Assembly (NCBI GenBank): GCA_039815415.1
Contig: JBCBZH010000225.1
Coordinates: forward strand, 1 to 7,458
Origin: JBCBZH01 sp039815415
Lineage (GTDB): Bacteria > Bacteroidota > Rhodothermia > Rhodothermales > Rubricoccaceae
Length of the DNA: 7,458 nt
Direction of reading: 5' to 3'
The notes beneath the pieces are model-generated. The model searched no databases and was not told the origin of the DNA. It saw only the letters and a list, made by a program, of their open reading frames with translations. How positions within the stretch are numbered: the stretch's first letter is position 1; each line of letters begins with the position of its first letter. The position numbers and the translations under genes were made by a program. This document shows, one piece after another, positions 6,836 to 7,458 of this stretch.

Positions 6836-7260
6836 TACACCACCGTCAGGACGAGAGGGGCGGGCGGGGCCTCAGCTCCGGCGGCAACGGCAAGGGTCTT
6901 GCGTACGCGCTCGATGTCAGAGAGGGCGCTCTCGCGCAGGTTGGCCGCCAGCGTGCGGGCATCCGCGACCGAGACGAGCATCTCGCGCGCATCCACCGGC
7001 CCGATCTCGCGGACAAATCCGCCCTTCGAGCTGGCGCGAAACGGCCCCATCGTGGGAGCGATTACGGCAACTGCGATGCGGGCGACCGCACGCACGTAGC
7101 GGTTATAGAGCGCCTGCTCTGTCGTGCTACCGCCGTCGTATCCGGCGACGGTCGCTGCGTGGGTGGCGCCGAGTGCGTCGTCTACCTCAGCGCATGCCTC
7201 ATCCTCTACCAGCACCGCGCGTTCGCACACCCCGTTGCGCGTGTCGCCCGGAGGCTTCAC
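6835..7260 (-). CDS. Head-tail connector-position protein, probably 5'-damaged
   Basis: The frame gives 141 residues from GTG at 7260, but that start is doubtful. There is no ribosome site, and coding-like sequence with 12 of 15 codons ending in G or C continues in frame upstream to 7305 (TATTASVVSDATGLD). An ATG at 7309-7307 would start this frame if one A were removed (ATG-A-ACT), while in the real frame a TGA occurs there. Its core (TTEQALYNRYVRAVARIAVA and ASSKGGFVREIGPVDAREML) and helical C-terminus (LAANLRESALSDIERVRKTL) fit a small helical connector or adaptor, but I see no diagnostic motif. Position before the gp10-like gene favours a gp6/gp15-like adaptor. The protein may be intact through a sequencing error, or it may start at GTG and lack about 16 residues. 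Confidence 0.55.
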   Translation of the reverse strand: MKPPGDTRNGVCERAVLVEDEACAEVDDALGATHAATVAGYDGGSTTEQALYNRYVRAVARIAVAVIAPTMGPFRASSKGGFVREIGPVDAREMLVSVADARTLAANLRESALSDIERVRKTLAVAAGAEAPPAPLVLTVV

Positions 7261-7309
7261 GTCGAGGCCGGTGGCATCGGAGACAACGGAGGCGGTCGTG
7301 GCAGTTCAT
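7261..7309 (-). other. Probable lost N-terminal segment of the connector-position gene (one-base shift)
   Basis: In the frame of the following gene, 7305-7261 reads TATTASVVSDATGLD with high GC3, continuing smoothly into VKPPGDTRNG. Just upstream, ATG (7309-7307) is out of frame by the single extra A at 7306. Removing one A of the AA pair restores a start codon two bases from the coding segment. The same ATG as it stands opens a Cys/His/Arg-rich frame that looks non-coding. Confidence 0.5.
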
Positions 7310-7333
7310 TCAGCAAAAAACCGGTACGTCCGA

Positions 7334-7359
7334 GTGAAACTTTGCCGCAGGCCTTTCAC
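7334..7359. promoter_or_regulatory. Operator-like inverted repeat GTGAAA-N14-TTTCAC
   Basis: Six-base perfect arms (7334-7339 and 7354-7359) are separated by 14 bases in the divergent spacer. The geometry would suit a dimeric regulator, but six-base arms can arise by chance. Confidence 0.2.
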
Positions 7360-7373
7360 AGGGATGTTAGGTG

Positions 7374-7400
7374 TTGTTGATCCTGCAATGTCATTACAAT
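7374..7400 (+). promoter_or_regulatory. Possible promoter for the rightward ORF
   Basis: TACAAT at 7395-7400 resembles a -10 box (TATAAT), with TTGTTG at 7374-7379 as a weak -35-like element 15 bases upstream, shorter than the usual 17. The -10 lies six bases before the ATG at 7407, so transcription would start at or next to the start codon and the mRNA would be leaderless. The upstream element is weak. Confidence 0.3.
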
Positions 7401-7406
7401 GGCGCC

Positions 7407-7458
7407 ATGGATCAGATTGACAGCCTTCTGGAATACAAGACCATGTGGATTGCGGGTG
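7407..7458 (+). CDS. Start of a rightward gene of unknown function (3' end beyond window)
   Basis: Seventeen codons from ATG at 7407 read MDQIDSLLEYKTMWIAG and remain open at the window edge. There is no Shine-Dalgarno sequence, but a -10-like TACAAT lies just upstream. It is the only plausible plus-strand gene and lies opposite to the tail operon in lower-GC sequence. It could be a phage accessory gene, a transposase or a host gene. Too little is present to recognise a family. Confidence 0.4.
   Translation, partial: MDQIDSLLEYKTMWIAG

Larger units (their letters stand above)
7310..7406. other. Divergent intergenic region with lower GC
   Basis: About 97 bases between the leftward tail operon and the rightward ORF at 7407. 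GC is close to 50 percent, against the distinctly GC-rich tail genes, and there is an A6 run at 7315-7320. It contains an inverted repeat and a promoter-like sequence, listed separately. I see no terminator with a T-run and no tRNA. The minus strand is open in the connector frame from the window edge to 7306, but its codon use is unlike the tail genes. Confidence 0.5.

Noticed and set aside
6143..7099. 318-codon plus-strand ORF
   Set aside because: It runs opposite three consecutive tail genes with Gly/Arg/Ala-rich composition, a typical antisense shadow.
7310..7458. Minus-strand open frame from the window edge ending TRTYRFFAE and TGA at 7306, as the end of an upstream phage gene
   Set aside because: It has no start in the window, codon use does not match the GC3-rich tail genes, and it overlaps the promoter-like and start region of the plausible rightward ORF. 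It remains a weak alternative.
1..7458. CRISPR arrays, tRNA or rRNA genes
   Set aside because: No regularly spaced repeats and no cloverleaf or rRNA-like segments were seen on either strand.

Overview
The window is GC-rich and is almost entirely one minus-strand block of tightly packed genes. They read right to left from about 7.3 kb off the left edge and form the connector-to-tail-tip module of a siphovirus-like (long, non-contractile tail) phage or prophage. I see no sheath, baseplate or spike genes. The host is uncertain. High GC, weak or absent Shine-Dalgarno sequences at most starts, and a tail-hub protein resembling those I recall from Bacteroidota prophages hint at a GC-rich relative such as Rhodothermota. 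This is inference only.

Layout in transcription order (minus strand): a connector-position protein (7260-6835), whose original start seems lost to a one-base shift; an HK97 gp10-like tail-completion protein (6835-6368); a tail-terminator-like protein (6361-5966); the major tail tube protein (5941-5489); a tail assembly chaperone (5485-5090) with a -1 frameshift extension to 4698; the tape measure protein (4698-2395); and a 798-codon tail hub/tail-tip protein (2394 to base 1) that is open through the window edge and carries a carbohydrate-binding-like insertion. The order matches the conserved siphovirus order connector, completion, terminator, tube, G/GT, tape measure, tip. Several junctions are stop/start overlaps or direct abutments, which suggests one translationally coupled operon.

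The best-supported notable element is a programmed -1 frameshift signal at the end of the chaperone gene. It has a GAGGAG motif, a C-CCC-CCG slippery heptamer and, four bases later, a hairpin with 27 base pairs overlapping the zero-frame stop. It would give a 262-residue G-T-type fusion, so the downstream frame is probably not an independent gene.

The right end (about 7310-7458) differs. GC falls to about half, no head genes lie upstream of the tail operon within view, and a plus-strand ORF begins at 7407 behind a promoter-like sequence. This may be a mosaic boundary, a prophage edge or an inserted element.
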